Shown: positions 47,050 to 56,468, counted from the stretch's first letter. The stretch: DNA of 64,000 nucleotides from MPNP01 sp026709725 (GCA_965200805.1 OZ241384.1:682001-746000), one strand, 5' to 3'. A program made the numbers and translations. The notes: generated by a model from the sequence alone, not told the origin.

Positions 47050-47201
47050 CCGCGCCGGGGCTGCGGAGGCCAAGTCCCCCATACACATCGGATTGCTGTC
47101 TCCATGCCGCCCGACTTCCACTCAAGGTTGCAACCGCCAGAGAGTCGATCCGGAGCAGGGGTGGAGGATTTGAGTGAATTCTGTCAGTTCACTGCCGGAC
47201 A

Positions 47202-48324
47202 TCAGTGTGGTTTATCCTCCAAAACCAGAGTGTAGCGCACGCTGCGCCCACCACCTTCAGGACGAAACACGCCCAGATCCTGCAGTCCCCGCAAGTCCCG
47301 CGTTGCAGTCGCCTTCGAAGTCTTTGTGATGGAGATGTATTTTCTGGCATTCATGCCACCAACAAGGCCATCCGGACCCGCTTCGAACATGCGATTCACA
47401 GCACGGATTTGCCGCTCATTCATCTGATCTTTGTACTGGTCGAAAAACCTGGCCTTGCGCACTGTGAAACGGATGTGTGTTTCCGCATGGTTTTGCGCTT
47501 CCAAACAAACACCGACAAAGTATGAGACCCAACCACTGACATCCCTCTCGGACTGTGCAGCGTTGAGTTCTTCATAGTAGGATTTCCTGTTCGCTTCGAT
47601 CACTGTCGACAAGCTCATGGTGATCGGCCCGCCAAGTCCCTGACACAGCGCCTTCTCCGAAATCGCCCTTCCGATCCGACCGTTGCCATCCTCAAAAGGA
47701 TGGATGCTTTCGAAGTAAAGATGGGCAAGCGCGGAGCGGACAGGTGGCCAGTCAATCGCATCTGCTTCACCAGGAGCAGTCGAATTGAACCAATCAATGC
47801 AATCCTTCATTGCTGCAGGAACACGGGTTGAAGGTGGGGCCTCGAAATGGACTTTTTCCTTCCCAACCGGACCGGAGACGACTTGCATTGGCTCTTTATG
47901 CGTCCGCCAGGCACCAACACTGATGCGTTTCTCCCAGTTTAACAGTTTTGAGTGCCAGTCAAGAAGCATCGCTTCGGAAAGCGGGCTTGCGTACTCATCA
48001 CGCACAGCCAGTGTGAGCGCGGCTGCACCCTCTGCGCGACAGATCATGAACAGGTATGGGCACATTTGTCAGACCGAGATTCCTGCGAACTGAGGAAATG
48101 ACATCTTCACGTCTGAGGTATTCACCCTCGATTTCAGATGTCTTCATCGCCTCTGATACCATCAACCGGATGCGCGCTTCCGTCTGATCCTCGTCATCAA
48201 GTCCCTCAAAGAGCCCACCAACACGACCCGTCTGTTCAGAAAAGGCATACAGATCTTTTTGGCATGAGGCATCCAGTTCATATGTGAAATTGGGCCAGTC
48301 GTCGGTCTGCCAAAAGTAGGTCAT
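47202..48324 (-). pseudogene. Fic family protein (DUF4172 type) with one frameshift
   Basis: From an ATG at 48322-48324 the N-terminal DUF4172 part reads MTYFWQTDDWPNFTYELDAS and SEAMKTSEIEGEYLRREDV, ending near VPIPVHDLSRR. The frame then breaks around 48030. In the next frame the protein continues AEGAAALTLAVRDEYASPLS, WEKRISVGAWRTHKEPMQVV and the full Fic motif HPFEDGNGRIGRA, finishing with a winged-helix-like C-terminus at 47202. Everything expected for a ~370-residue Fic AMP-transferase is present apart from this single frameshift. It may be a very young pseudogene, an assembly error or a recoded gene. Confidence 0.85.
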
Positions 48325-48343
48325 GGGTTCATTGTATCGTATA

Positions 48344-48396
48344 TTCGGCTCAATATACAACATAACATGAGCCGAAAAGGCGGGCTATTCGGCTCA
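48344..48396. promoter_or_regulatory. Operator-like TTCGGCTCA repeats before the fic gene
   Basis: TTCGGCTCA at 48344-48352, its reverse complement TGAGCCGAA at 48368-48376, and TTCGGCTCA again at 48388-48396 stand 20-72 bases upstream of the fic start. A second dyad, TTGTAT/ATATACAA, overlaps the first box. Three boxes in this arrangement suggest cooperative binding by a repressor, as for autoregulated toxin-like genes. Confidence 0.65.
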
Positions 48397-48559
48397 CTGT
48401 CAAGCCAGAACTTCATCGATTCTGTATTTGTGAACCCAGTCTCTGTTCCCTGAATCCGCGATCACAAAAAGTTTCCATACCACTCCGGTTCACGCCGCAA
48501 GGGGTCTGAATCAGAGCAAGGGTAAAGCCTGCGCGGAGCAAAGTCTTATGATTGCGGGA

Positions 48560-50785
48560 TCAGAAAAATCTGTTTGATTTGGGAAAGCCTTTGGGGACGG
48601 ACCTGCCTTGATTGCCGCGTCGGCCAACCCATTGGCTGCTGTCCATGAATGTGCGTTGAGAACCCGACGGGAGACGCCAGGCAAGACCGTCGGCAAGGGC
48701 ATAGCAGCAGGCAGCGGCAAGGTGGCCGGATTTGAGGGTCATCAGGATGACGCCGCCACCGGAATTCTTGAAGGGGATGTCGGCGAGGGGCAGGACCAGC
48801 ATGTTCCGGTTGGTTCCAACAAGGGCGACATGATCACCGCTGACAGGGATGCAGATGCAGGGTTCATCGTCATCTTTGGCACTGAAAATGTTCTTTCCGT
48901 TGCGGGTGTGGGAAAGCGTGCGTTCGGCACTGACCTGAAACCCCCGACCCTTGCGGGAGAGGAGGAGATAGGTGTCATCGGGGTTCTGAACCCGAAGGTC
49001 GAGAATGGCTGACTCGTTGGGCAGAGCGGTCTGAAGCCGGACGGGCTCTCCCATACCCGAGCCGCTCGGCAGAGTGGCGGCCTGCAGCGTGTAGAAATTG
49101 CCGTTGCCACCAAAAAGGCTCAACCTGTCCGACGAGCGGGCATGGAAGACAAATCGCTTGCCATCACCGTCACGGTACTTGAACTCCTGATCAAGGTCGA
49201 GTTCTCCCTTGTAGGACCGAATCCAGCCCATGACAGAGCAGACGACGGTGATTGGCCAGCTCTCGACAGGGTTGAGGCTCGCCGTGCCCTCCAGAGCAGG
49301 GGCCTCAGCGAAGCTGGTCCGGCGCTGACCATAGGGACTGCTGGCAAATGTCTTCGCCGTCGCATTGAGTTCCCCGCTGATTGATTGCCATTGGGCGGAT
49401 TCGCTGGTGACAAGATCATCAAGATCGGACCGCTTCTCAAGCAGATGGTCCTGTTCTGTCCTGAGTTCAATCTCCTCGAGTTTGCGAAGGGAGCGCAACC
49501 GCATGTTGAGGATGGCCTCGGCCTGCACAGCGTCGAGACCAAACGAGTCCATCAGAACCTGTTTGGGGGAGTCTTCATTCCGAATAATCGCAATGACCTC
49601 ATCGAGATTGAGGAATGTGACGAGGAATCCTTCAATGAGATGCAGTCTCTGGTCGATCCTCTTGATGGCATGTTCTGAACGGCGCAGGAGGACCGTTCTG
49701 CGGTGTTCCAGATACACCCGCAACAACTCTCTGATGGATGCGACCTTCGGGGTCTTCCCGTCAACAAGGGCATTCATGTTGAGAGAAAACCGGCACTCGA
49801 GATCGGAGAGTCTGAAGAGGGATTCCATCATCAGGTCCGGGTCGGACTTGCTGCTGCGTGGCTCAAGGACAATCCGGATATCCTCAACGGATTCGTCGCG
49901 AATGTCATCAAGATAGGTGATCTTCTTGCCCTGAATGAGGGCGGCGATGCTTTCGATGAGCTTTGATTTCTTGACCTGGTAGGGAATTTCCGTGACGATG
50001 ATCTGCCATCGCCCCCGGGGGAGCTTTTCAACATCCCACCGTGCCCGCAGCCGGATTGTCCCGCGGCCTTCTGCATAGGCCTCCTGCAAACTCTCTGCCT
50101 GATTGATGATCACACCGCCCGTCGGGAAATCCGGTCCCGGCACCATCTTCATCAGCGTGGCGATGCTGGCATTGGGTGACTTGATCAGATGTCGGCAGGC
50201 CTTGCACAGCTCGCCAATATTGTGCGGCGGGATGTTGGTGGCCATGCCAACGGCAATGCCGCTTGCTCCATTTGCCAGAAGATTGGGGAATGTCCCGGGC
50301 AACAGCACGGGTTCCTCGCGGGTGGCATCATAGTTGGGACGGAACTCAACGGCATCTTCCGCGAGGCCATCCATCAGCATCTCTGATGCAAAGGTCAGGC
50401 GCGCCTCTGTGTAGCGGGAAGAGGCTGGTCGGTCACCATCAATATTGCCGAAGTTGCCCTGCCCGTCCACGAGTGGATACCGGACATTGAATTCCTGGGC
50501 AAGTCTGGCCAAGGCATCGTAAATCGCCTGATCGCCATGGGGGTGGTAGTTGCCCATGACATCACCGGCAATCTTGGCACATTTGCGGAATCCGCCATTT
50601 GCACTGAGTTTCAACTCACGCATGGCATAGAGAATGCGGCGCTGGACCGGCTTCAATCCGTCGCGGGCATCTGGTAGGGCACGATCCATGATGATCGAGA
50701 GGGCATACTGGAGATAACGATCACCAATCGCTCGATAGAGCGCTTCATCGTTCACATCGTGATTTTCTAACACCGCATCGGTCAT
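48560..50785 (-). CDS. parC: DNA topoisomerase IV subunit A
   Basis: ParC makes the double-strand break used by topoisomerase IV to unlink daughter chromosomes; it works with ParE as a C2E2 tetramer. It has 741 residues, normal for alphaproteobacterial ParC. The breakage-reunion domain contains NYHPHGDQAIYDALARL and ASSRYTEARL with catalytic Tyr125; the equivalents of E. coli Ser80 and Glu84 in the quinolone region are Gln86 and Asp90. The C-terminal ~250 residues form the DNA-wrapping beta-pinwheel (MGWIRSYKGELDLDQEFKYR, SRKGRGFQVSAERTLSHTRN). It has a single complete frame and stands divergent from the tungstate transporter. Confidence 0.95.
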   Translation of the reverse strand: MTDAVLENHDVNDEALYRAIGDRYLQYALSIIMDRALPDARDGLKPVQRRILYAMRELKLSANGGFRKCAKIAGDVMGNYHPHGDQAIYDALARLAQEFNVRYPLVDGQGNFGNIDGDRPASSRYTEARLTFASEMLMDGLAEDAVEFRPNYDATREEPVLLPGTFPNLLANGASGIAVGMATNIPPHNIGELCKACRHLIKSPNASIATLMKMVPGPDFPTGGVIINQAESLQEAYAEGRGTIRLRARWDVEKLPRGRWQIIVTEIPYQVKKSKLIESIAALIQGKKITYLDDIRDESVEDIRIVLEPRSSKSDPDLMMESLFRLSDLECRFSLNMNALVDGKTPKVASIRELLRVYLEHRRTVLLRRSEHAIKRIDQRLHLIEGFLVTFLNLDEVIAIIRNEDSPKQVLMDSFGLDAVQAEAILNMRLRSLRKLEEIELRTEQDHLLEKRSDLDDLVTSESAQWQSISGELNATAKTFASSPYGQRRTSFAEAPALEGTASLNPVESWPITVVCSVMGWIRSYKGELDLDQEFKYRDGDGKRFVFHARSSDRLSLFGGNGNFYTLQAATLPSGSGMGEPVRLQTALPNESAILDLRVQNPDDTYLLLSRKGRGFQVSAERTLSHTRNGKNIFSAKDDDEPCICIPVSGDHVALVGTNRNMLVLPLADIPFKNSGGGVILMTLKSGHLAAACCYALADGLAWRLPSGSQRTFMDSSQWVGRRGNQGRSVPKGFPKSNRFF

Positions 50786-50908
50786 GCCGCGAATCTATCC
50801 AATATCATGCCAAGACACAAAACCCGCATACCCGTTGGGCCGGGGACAGTCGGGGCGACCGTCACGGGTTCGGTCGCGGCATGATCCTCCAGACGCACAG
50901 AACAGACC

Positions 50909-51613
50909 ATGAATGACCTGATCGGTGGCTTTCGTGAAGCGGGCTTCCTGCTTGTCTCCCTGGATCGGGATCTGCTCACCATTACTCTTCGTTCGCTCTA
51001 TGTTTCACTGACGGCAGTGCTCATTGCCAGCTGTATCGGCATCCCGATCGGGGCATGGCTGGCACTCACCCGCCTTGCCGGACGCCGATACGTCATTGCC
51101 GGCGTCAACGGCCTGATGGGGCTGCCACCTGTGGTTGTCGGTCTTCTGGTCTACATCCTGTTCAGCCGGGCTGGACCACTCGGTGTTCTGGGCCTGCTCT
51201 ATACACCAACGGTCATGATCATTGCCCAGATGATCATTGCCACACCCCTCATCATCTCGATAAGCCATCAGGGGATCCGCGAGATCTGGGACGATTACAG
51301 GGATCTCCTGCTATCATTAAACGCGACAAAATGGCAACGGATGGGCACGCTGATCCGGGATGGGCGATATGCACTTCTGATCGCATCACTGGCCGGTTTC
51401 GGGCGCGCAATCGGCGAGGTTGGCGCGATCATGATTGTGGGCGGCAATATCGATCAGGCCACACGGGTCCTGACCACGGCAATCGCCCTTGAAACCAGTA
51501 AGGGGAATTTCGCCTTTGCACTTGGACTTGGCTTTATCCTCATCATTCTGGCGGTGGCCGTGAACATGGTCATTCATGGCCTTGTGCGCACAGAAAGGAC
51601 AGCACTGTGGTAG
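50909..51613 (+). CDS. tupB: Tungstate-type ABC transporter permease
   Basis: A 234-residue permease with six helices. The typical TupB-like sequence LNGLMGLPPVVVGLLVYILF appears as VNGLMGLPPVVVGLLVYILF (72-91), followed by the coupling loop LLSLNATKWQRMGTLIRDGR (about 134-153) and GFGRAIGEVGAIMIVGGN. It overlaps the ATPase gene by seven bases and starts the three-gene operon tupB-tupC-tupA. Tungstate is the likely substrate from family similarity; molybdate cannot be excluded. Confidence 0.88.
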   Translation: MNDLIGGFREAGFLLVSLDRDLLTITLRSLYVSLTAVLIASCIGIPIGAWLALTRLAGRRYVIAGVNGLMGLPPVVVGLLVYILFSRAGPLGVLGLLYTPTVMIIAQMIIATPLIISISHQGIREIWDDYRDLLLSLNATKWQRMGTLIRDGRYALLIASLAGFGRAIGEVGAIMIVGGNIDQATRVLTTAIALETSKGNFAFALGLGFILIILAVAVNMVIHGLVRTERTALW

Positions 51614-52323
51614 CACACCTCCTGCCACTGGCTGTTCGGGGTGCGGAGGTCAACCGCCAGGGACATCGCCTGCTTGGCCCGATCGATCTCGACATCACAC
51701 CACAGGGCATTCTGGTCATCATCGGACCCAACGGATCCGGAAAAACCACCATGCTGCGCATGCTGCATGGACTTGATCCACTCGAATCCGGCAGCCTGAC
51801 CTGGGCGGTTGATGAGAACCAGGCACGTCTGCGCCAGTCCTTTGTTTTTCAGTCACCAATCATGCTGCGCAGGACTGTTCTCAGCAACCTCACCTACCCC
51901 CTCATGCTGCGTGGAGAGGGGTCCCGGAGAGCCAAAGTTCGTGCGACCGCATTTGCCGGCCGCTTTCAACTTGAACAGTTTCTGCCCATGTCGGCCGGCA
52001 GCCTGTCGGGTGGTGAACAGCAAAAGCTCGCCCTGGCCCGGGCCCTGATCAGCAAGCCCGACATCATCTTTCTTGACGAGCCCTGCGCCAACCTCGACGG
52101 CAGAGCGACCCGCGAGATTGAATCACTGCTGCAGGAAACAAATTCATCCGGAACCAAGATCGTTCTCTCAACCCATGATCTTGGCCAGGCCCGGCGTCTT
52201 GCCGATCAGGTTGTCTTCCTGCTCAACGGATGCGTTCATGAAATCGCCGATTCTGCAACGTTCTTTGCTGAACCCAAATCCCGTGCAGCAACCCAGTTTC
52301 TGGCGGGGGACATCATCACATGA
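51607..52323 (+). CDS. tupC: Tungstate-type ABC transporter ATP-binding protein
   Basis: A 238-residue ATPase. Walker A is GPNGSGKTT (about 40-48), the Q-loop SFVFQSPIML, signature LSGGEQQKLALARAL (136-150), Walker B IIFLDEPCANLD (156-167), switch STHDLGQARRLAD. No extra C-terminal regulatory domain, as in TupC. It overlaps both neighbours (seven bases with tupB, four with tupA), so the three are translated together. Confidence 0.88.
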   Translation: MVAHLLPLAVRGAEVNRQGHRLLGPIDLDITPQGILVIIGPNGSGKTTMLRMLHGLDPLESGSLTWAVDENQARLRQSFVFQSPIMLRRTVLSNLTYPLMLRGEGSRRAKVRATAFAGRFQLEQFLPMSAGSLSGGEQQKLALARALISKPDIIFLDEPCANLDGRATREIESLLQETNSSGTKIVLSTHDLGQARRLADQVVFLLNGCVHEIADSATFFAEPKSRAATQFLAGDIIT

Positions 52324-53165
52324 GGATTTCCGTGGCGGACACGATGTCGATGATGCGGCGATGGCTGATACCCCTGACCCTGTGTCTTGGCATTGTCCAC
52401 GGCACCGCAATCTCGGCGGAGACCCTGCGACTTGCTGTCACAACATCCTTTCACAATGCCGGGCTTGGCACGATCCTCCTTCCGGCAATCCGCAAGGATC
52501 TTGGCATTGATGTCCACCTCCTGATCGTTGGAACGGGCCAGGCACTCGGTCTTGGCCGCAATGGTGATGTTGACGCTGTCCTTGTCCATGCCCCCGAAGC
52601 GGAAGAGGCGTTTGTCGCCGGCGGTTTTGGGATCCGGCGCTGCCCGATCATGTACAATGAGTTTGTCATTCTTGGTCCTGCTGACGACCCGGCGGACATT
52701 GCCGGGGCTCCTGATGCCGTCACTGCTCTCCTGCGCATCGCTGGGGCCGGGGCGGAATTCATCAGCCGCGGTGACAGGAGCGGGACGCATATGCGCGAGA
52801 TTGATCTCTGGGCCGGGGCTGGTCGCGATCCAGCATCATTTGGCAGCTGGTACAAGGAAATCGGAGCCGGGATGGGGGCAGCACTGAATACCGCCAGTGC
52901 CCTTGATGCCTATGTTCTGACCGACCGGGCCAGCTGGTTGACCTTTGGCAACAAGGGGACCCTTGCCCTCCTGTTTTCGGGAGATCCAGCCCTCTTCAAT
53001 CAATACAGTTACATCCGCGTTGACCCGATCCGGCACCCCCATGTCAACGGTGACCTGACCCGGACACTTGAGACCTGGCTCACAGGTCCGCGGGCCGGTC
53101 AGTTGATTGATGACTATATGATTGCGGGTGAATCTCTCTTCACCAGCAATCCCCGCTGTCCTTGA
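52320..53165 (+). CDS. tupA: Tungstate-type ABC transporter substrate-binding protein
   Basis: A 281-residue binding protein with a signal peptide (WLIPLTLCLGIVHGTAISAE, cleaved near residue 33). The mature start LRLAVTTSFHNAGLGTILLP is typical of TupA-type oxyanion binders. Further conserved parts are GTGQALGLGRNGDVDAVLVH, MYNEFVILGPADDPADIAG and FISRGDRSGTHMREIDLW. It is the last gene of the operon; usually tupA comes first, so the gene order here is rearranged. It binds tungstate (or molybdate) in the periplasm for molybdo/tungsto-enzymes. Confidence 0.9.
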   Translation: MRISVADTMSMMRRWLIPLTLCLGIVHGTAISAETLRLAVTTSFHNAGLGTILLPAIRKDLGIDVHLLIVGTGQALGLGRNGDVDAVLVHAPEAEEAFVAGGFGIRRCPIMYNEFVILGPADDPADIAGAPDAVTALLRIAGAGAEFISRGDRSGTHMREIDLWAGAGRDPASFGSWYKEIGAGMGAALNTASALDAYVLTDRASWLTFGNKGTLALLFSGDPALFNQYSYIRVDPIRHPHVNGDLTRTLETWLTGPRAGQLIDDYMIAGESLFTSNPRCP

Positions 53166-53202
53166 TCCTCACGTCATGCTGCCTCCGTTACGGCGACCGA
53201 AT

Positions 53203-53220
53203 CCCCCCCCCCCCCCCCCC
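53203..53220. repeat. Homopolymer of 18 C
   Basis: Eighteen C residues in a row, 38 bases after the tupA stop and 73 before the end of the next (minus-strand) gene. It is the longest single-base run in the window. It lies outside genes, so a role in phase variation would have to be transcriptional; its length may also be a sequencing estimate. Confidence 0.9.
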
Positions 53221-53293
53221 GTGTTGCGCCCCGGACGGGAAGCGGTGGGCTGGAAGTGAGGTCGGCAAGAACCCGATGGTTCCCGGTCGAACG

Positions 53294-53638
53294 CTACTGC
53301 AGACCCTGCAGGCAATCGATGGCATGCATCCGGTAATGAACCAGATTCGACAGGGCATGATAGAATGTGCGCTGAAGATCCTCTGATCCCGGTGTGTCGT
53401 CAAGGATGGTGACGATTTCCTGCAAACCCTCTTCATCGGGAACATCCGGAATCGTGGGGCACTCAATCATCACACCTTCAGGGGGTTCCGTCCATGTGAT
53501 CTCCAGATCGGATCCGGGCAAGTCGGGATTCATCGTGTCATAGGTTCCCTCATGCACATGAACTTCGGATTCCGGATGGGCAAAGACGACTGTGCTCAAC
53601 CCCGCAAGAAGGACTGGGATCAGGAATGGATATCGCAA
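53294..53638 (-). CDS. Exported hypothetical protein
   Basis: 114 residues with a clear signal peptide (MRYPFLIPVLLAGLSTVVFA, then HPE). The mature part is acidic: HVHEGTYDTMNPDLPGSD, PDVPDEEGLQEIVTILDD and a C-terminal helix LQRTFYHALSNLVHYRMHAI with two cysteines (ECPT and IDCL) that might form a disulfide. I know no family. It lies alone between the tup operon and a small-protein pair. Confidence 0.6.
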   Translation of the reverse strand: MRYPFLIPVLLAGLSTVVFAHPESEVHVHEGTYDTMNPDLPGSDLEITWTEPPEGVMIECPTIPDVPDEEGLQEIVTILDDTPGSEDLQRTFYHALSNLVHYRMHAIDCLQGLQ

Positions 53639-54020
53639 AAATTCACCTCATAAATCCATGGAAATCATGACCGGGACACAGAAGATGCCTCTCCATGCGA
53701 TCATGAGAATGTCTCGAAATTGTCATGGGTGTCTGGACTCCTAGCGTATCCCGGTCTCCGGACAGCGGCTGGTCATTGCCGACTTATGTCCCTGCCGGGA
53801 GACTGATAAGGCCAAGCAGCGCAGGCTCGGCGGCGCGTTTCTGATTTTTGATCACAAGTTTCTCTCTGGAGGTCTCATCCTTGACCATTTTGCCATACAT
53901 CGGCTGATGCCAACGAGATTTTTCTGTGTCTTTTGCCATTTTCCGTAGTCCGAAAATCCAATCCGAGTTTGCATATCATGCCAATTTGAAGGGGATTATG
54001 TAGCAAAGTGCCGGTTTGCC
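53639..54020. other. Intergenic, nothing recognised
   Basis: 380 bases with no gene, strong hairpin or repeat that I can identify. It presumably holds the promoter for the exported protein. Confidence 0.4.
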
Positions 54021-54296
54021 TCAAAGTTTCAACATGGCTACGGTTATAGTGATGCTGCCCGCCACAAAGGCCACAACAACGGTTACCATGATACCAGTCA
54101 ACCATTTGGACCTTGCTGAATCCTTTTCGGCAATCACCGTCTTGAGATCGGCAATGCCTTCCCGTTTTGCTACGGATTCAAGTCTTGCTTCAATGCGGGC
54201 AGGACGTTCCCCATAATTGCCATTGCCATTTGGAGGCCTTGGAGCGGACGGCGGCTCTGGACCGACCAAACGTAAATGGGACCGATCAGTCATCAT
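54021..54296 (-). CDS. Small membrane-anchored protein
   Basis: 91 residues: a Pro/Gly-rich cytoplasmic N-terminus, a charged helix (ERPARIEARLESVAKREGIA then DLKTVIAEKD), and one C-terminal TM helix (WLTGIMVTVVVAFVAGSITI). The layout resembles the haemolysin XhlA / phage-type small coiled-coil membrane proteins. Its start overlaps the stop of the upstream gene, so the two are coupled. Function unknown. Confidence 0.6.
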   Translation of the reverse strand: MMTDRSHLRLVGPEPPSAPRPPNGNGNYGERPARIEARLESVAKREGIADLKTVIAEKDSARSKWLTGIMVTVVVAFVAGSITITVAMLKL

Positions 54297-54568
54297 TCCT
54301 CAACCTTGCCCAGCCACTCCCGGATCGCCCGACTGGCAAATCCGGCATAGGCATCAATACGGAAGACAGCCCCCGTTGCACTCTGCAGGCGATCATCACC
54401 CTTGATGCCGGCCAATTCCGCAACCTGATCAGACAACGGATCGGCCGCCACCACAAATACAGTTGAAGACAGACGGTAGAATGAAGCACCCCGACCCTTG
54501 AGTCTGTCATTGACTTCCTCTGCCGATGCCGCCCCATCATTGTCCAAAGCAACAGCAAAAACCCTCAT
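54293..54568 (-). CDS. Small hypothetical protein
   Basis: 91 residues from an ATG at 54566-54568: MRVFAVALDNDGAASAEEVN, DRLKGRGASFYRLSSTVFVV, ending REWLGKVEE. The order strand-helix-strand with YRLSSTVFVVAAD suggests a small alpha/beta fold. It overlaps the next gene by four bases. The open frame continues upstream into a repeat element, but I take this as chance. Family not recognised. Confidence 0.6.
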   Translation of the reverse strand: MRVFAVALDNDGAASAEEVNDRLKGRGASFYRLSSTVFVVAADPLSDQVAELAGIKGDDRLQSATGAVFRIDAYAGFASRAIREWLGKVEE

Positions 54569-54647
54569 TCCCGATTTCCCCGTATGGAAAGCCTGGAATC
54601 TCCCAATAATCACCCGAAAGCCTCTTGACAACTTCGGCACTTCGGCA

Positions 54648-54917
54648 GGGAGTGAATCTCGTATGGCTGACTTTTCATGACATCTCCCGACGCGCCCCGG
54701 ATCCTGACATGATTCGGCCGAATCAGGCCGCCCGTGCCAGGCGGAGCCTTTTGGCACGGGCCCGGGAGGCGGCATGGATCGGTGCTGCTGCGAAACATTC
54801 GGGAAAGGGGGCTGATGCATCGCCGGATCGCTGATTGGGGCTCAATGCGATTTTGGTGGTCCGTGTATGATTGGGGACTTGCAGATTTCCGGGTCAGCCA
54901 TACGAGGATCACACCCC
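54648..54917. mobile_element. Small inverted-repeat element, copy 2 (~270 bp)
   Basis: Bounded by inverted repeats GGGAGTGAATCTCGTATGGC (54648-54667, reaching TGAC at 54671) and, reading out on the other strand from 54917, GGGTGTGATCCTCGTATGGC. The interior contains, in the opposite order to the copy at 10233-10516, the palindrome GATTCGGCCGAATC (54711-54724), the hairpin CCCGTGCC/GGCACGGG, GAAACATTCGGGAAAGGGGG and the motif GATCGCTGATT (54826-54836). Thus it is an inverted copy, diverged but alignable over its whole length. No protein is encoded. Confidence 0.8.
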
Positions 54918-55240
54918 TTCGGCACTCTTCTGCATAATCCCCTTGTTTTTTATGAATCTACGCCATGACTGGTGCAGATTCAATGATTGAACGGGTTTTT
55001 CCTGTTTTTGATCGCTGATGGGAAGTTGATAGCCCCGGAACCGGGACAATCAGGAAAGGAATGATGTCCATGGGGATCACGCCCCGTACATCCCTTCCTG
55101 CAAAATCTGTCATCGCACCTGCCAAACCCCTCATTGATCTCACGGCAGATTGCGGCCTGTCGGAGCCGGAGAACATCCGTTGACAGGAAATGCGCCGTGC
55201 GGTGGCCCCTTTCGCCCGGACCGGGAGAAGCGCTGACACT

Positions 55241-55270
55241 GCCCTCCCGATGGAAAAACATCGGGAGGGC
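55241..55270. terminator. Perfect 12-bp hairpin downstream of the iron-binding-protein gene
   Basis: GCCCTCCCGATG (55241-55252), loop GAAAAA, CATCGGGAGGGC (55259-55270). It stands 33 bases after the stop of the minus-strand gene at 55304. The stem is strong but no T-run follows on the minus strand, so it could be a terminator of weak intrinsic type or an mRNA-stabilising structure. Confidence 0.65.
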
Positions 55271-55303
55271 AGCACAGTTGGCACCAGGGACTGCCGGAGA
55301 TGG

Positions 55304-56314
55304 CTATCCGTCGAAATCGACTTCCTCGACCAGTCGCAGGGCAACGGGCCGCAGTTCAGCAATCTCGCTGAGGCTCAGGCTGTCATGGGTCAGTGCTCCC
55401 CATGAAGACACGAGGTCGGATGCTGCCACATCCCGGCGCACAGGATACTCATAATTGTCTTCGGCATAGAGTTCCTGAGCGGTGCTGGAGACAAGAAACT
55501 CCATCAGCCTGATCGCATCAGCCCGATGGGGAGCATGCCTGACCAGCGCCATTCCCGAGACATTCATATGCGTGCCGGCATTCCGGAACTCCGGAAAGAG
55601 AATCCGGACAGAGTTGGCCCATTCCTGCTGTTCGGAATTCTCAAGCATTTTCCCCATGTAATACGTATTGCCGACTGAAATATCACACTCGCCGGCCCAG
55701 ATAGCCTTGACCTGGGCCCGGTCATTGCCCTGGGGCTTCCGGGCGAGATTGGCCTTGAGACCCTCAAGCCACGCCCGTGTCTGCATTTCGCCGTGATGGG
55801 CAACATGAGCGGCAATGAGTGAGAGATTGTAGGCGTGCGTTCCTGAGCGCGTGCAAATCCGGTCCCGCCAATCCGCATCGGCAAGCTGCTCATAATGAGT
55901 CAGCGCTCCGCCGGGAACACGATCCCTGGATGCATAGACAACCCGGGCCCGAAGTGTCAGGGCAAACCATTCGCCCCCCGGATCGCGATAATTGGCCGGA
56001 ATGGCCCCGGTGATAATGTCGGATGCGACCGGCTGCGTCACACCACCCTCAACCGCGGCATGCAACCGGGAGATATCGACAGTCAGAATCAGGTCGGCGG
56101 GCGTTCGATCACCCTCGAGCTGAAGCCGTTTGACGAGTCCTGAATCGAGGAAAGAGATGTTGACATCAATGCCGGTTTCTTCTGTAAACGCTTCCAGCAT
56201 CGGCAGGATCAGCCCAGGCTGACGATAGGAGTAGATATTGATTTCACCATCCGCGGCGGCGGCTTGCGCCCATGCTGTGACGAAACCAAGTATCATGACG
56301 GGTATGTGTTTCAT
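55304..56314 (-). CDS. Iron(III) ABC transporter substrate-binding protein (FbpA-like)
   Basis: A 336-residue periplasmic protein with signal peptide (MILGFVTAWAQAAAADGEIN, cleaved near residue 22). It has the ferric-binding-protein pattern: INIYSYRQPGLILPMLEAFT, GDRTPADLILTVDISRL, CDISVGNTYYMGKMLEN (adjacent tyrosines that bind Fe3+) and FRNAGTHMNVSGMALVRHAP. No permease or ATPase gene is adjacent, so it would have to feed an importer encoded elsewhere. A TGA-N9-TCA site lies shortly upstream, suggesting repression by RirA when iron is ample. Confidence 0.88.
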   Translation of the reverse strand: MKHIPVMILGFVTAWAQAAAADGEINIYSYRQPGLILPMLEAFTEETGIDVNISFLDSGLVKRLQLEGDRTPADLILTVDISRLHAAVEGGVTQPVASDIITGAIPANYRDPGGEWFALTLRARVVYASRDRVPGGALTHYEQLADADWRDRICTRSGTHAYNLSLIAAHVAHHGEMQTRAWLEGLKANLARKPQGNDRAQVKAIWAGECDISVGNTYYMGKMLENSEQQEWANSVRILFPEFRNAGTHMNVSGMALVRHAPHRADAIRLMEFLVSSTAQELYAEDNYEYPVRRDVAASDLVSSWGALTHDSLSLSEIAELRPVALRLVEEVDFDG

Positions 56315-56332
56315 GACAAATTTCCCTGTGAT

Positions 56333-56357
56333 ATACCTGATTAAAAAAGTCAGGTAT
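56333..56357. promoter_or_regulatory. IRO-like dyad (TGA-N9-TCA) before the iron-binding-protein gene
   Basis: ATACCTGA (56333-56340), nine bases TTAAAAAAG, TCAGGTAT (56350-56357): a perfect 8-base dyad that contains TGA-N9-TCA, the iron-responsive operator recognised by RirA in alphaproteobacteria. It is 19-43 bases upstream of the start codon on the minus strand. Confidence 0.65.
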
Positions 56358-56468
56358 TATGACTACCTGTCACAGATGTGATTTTCAAGCAGGAAAAGGT
56401 TGACAGAGCGGCTGACATTGTGGACTGATTGATCCAATGCATCATTCGGTGAAGGGAGGGGGTGAACA

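Noticed and set aside
54569..54820. Extension of the 91-residue protein by an upstream ATG
   Set aside because: The extra residues derive from the small inverted-repeat element and look non-coding.
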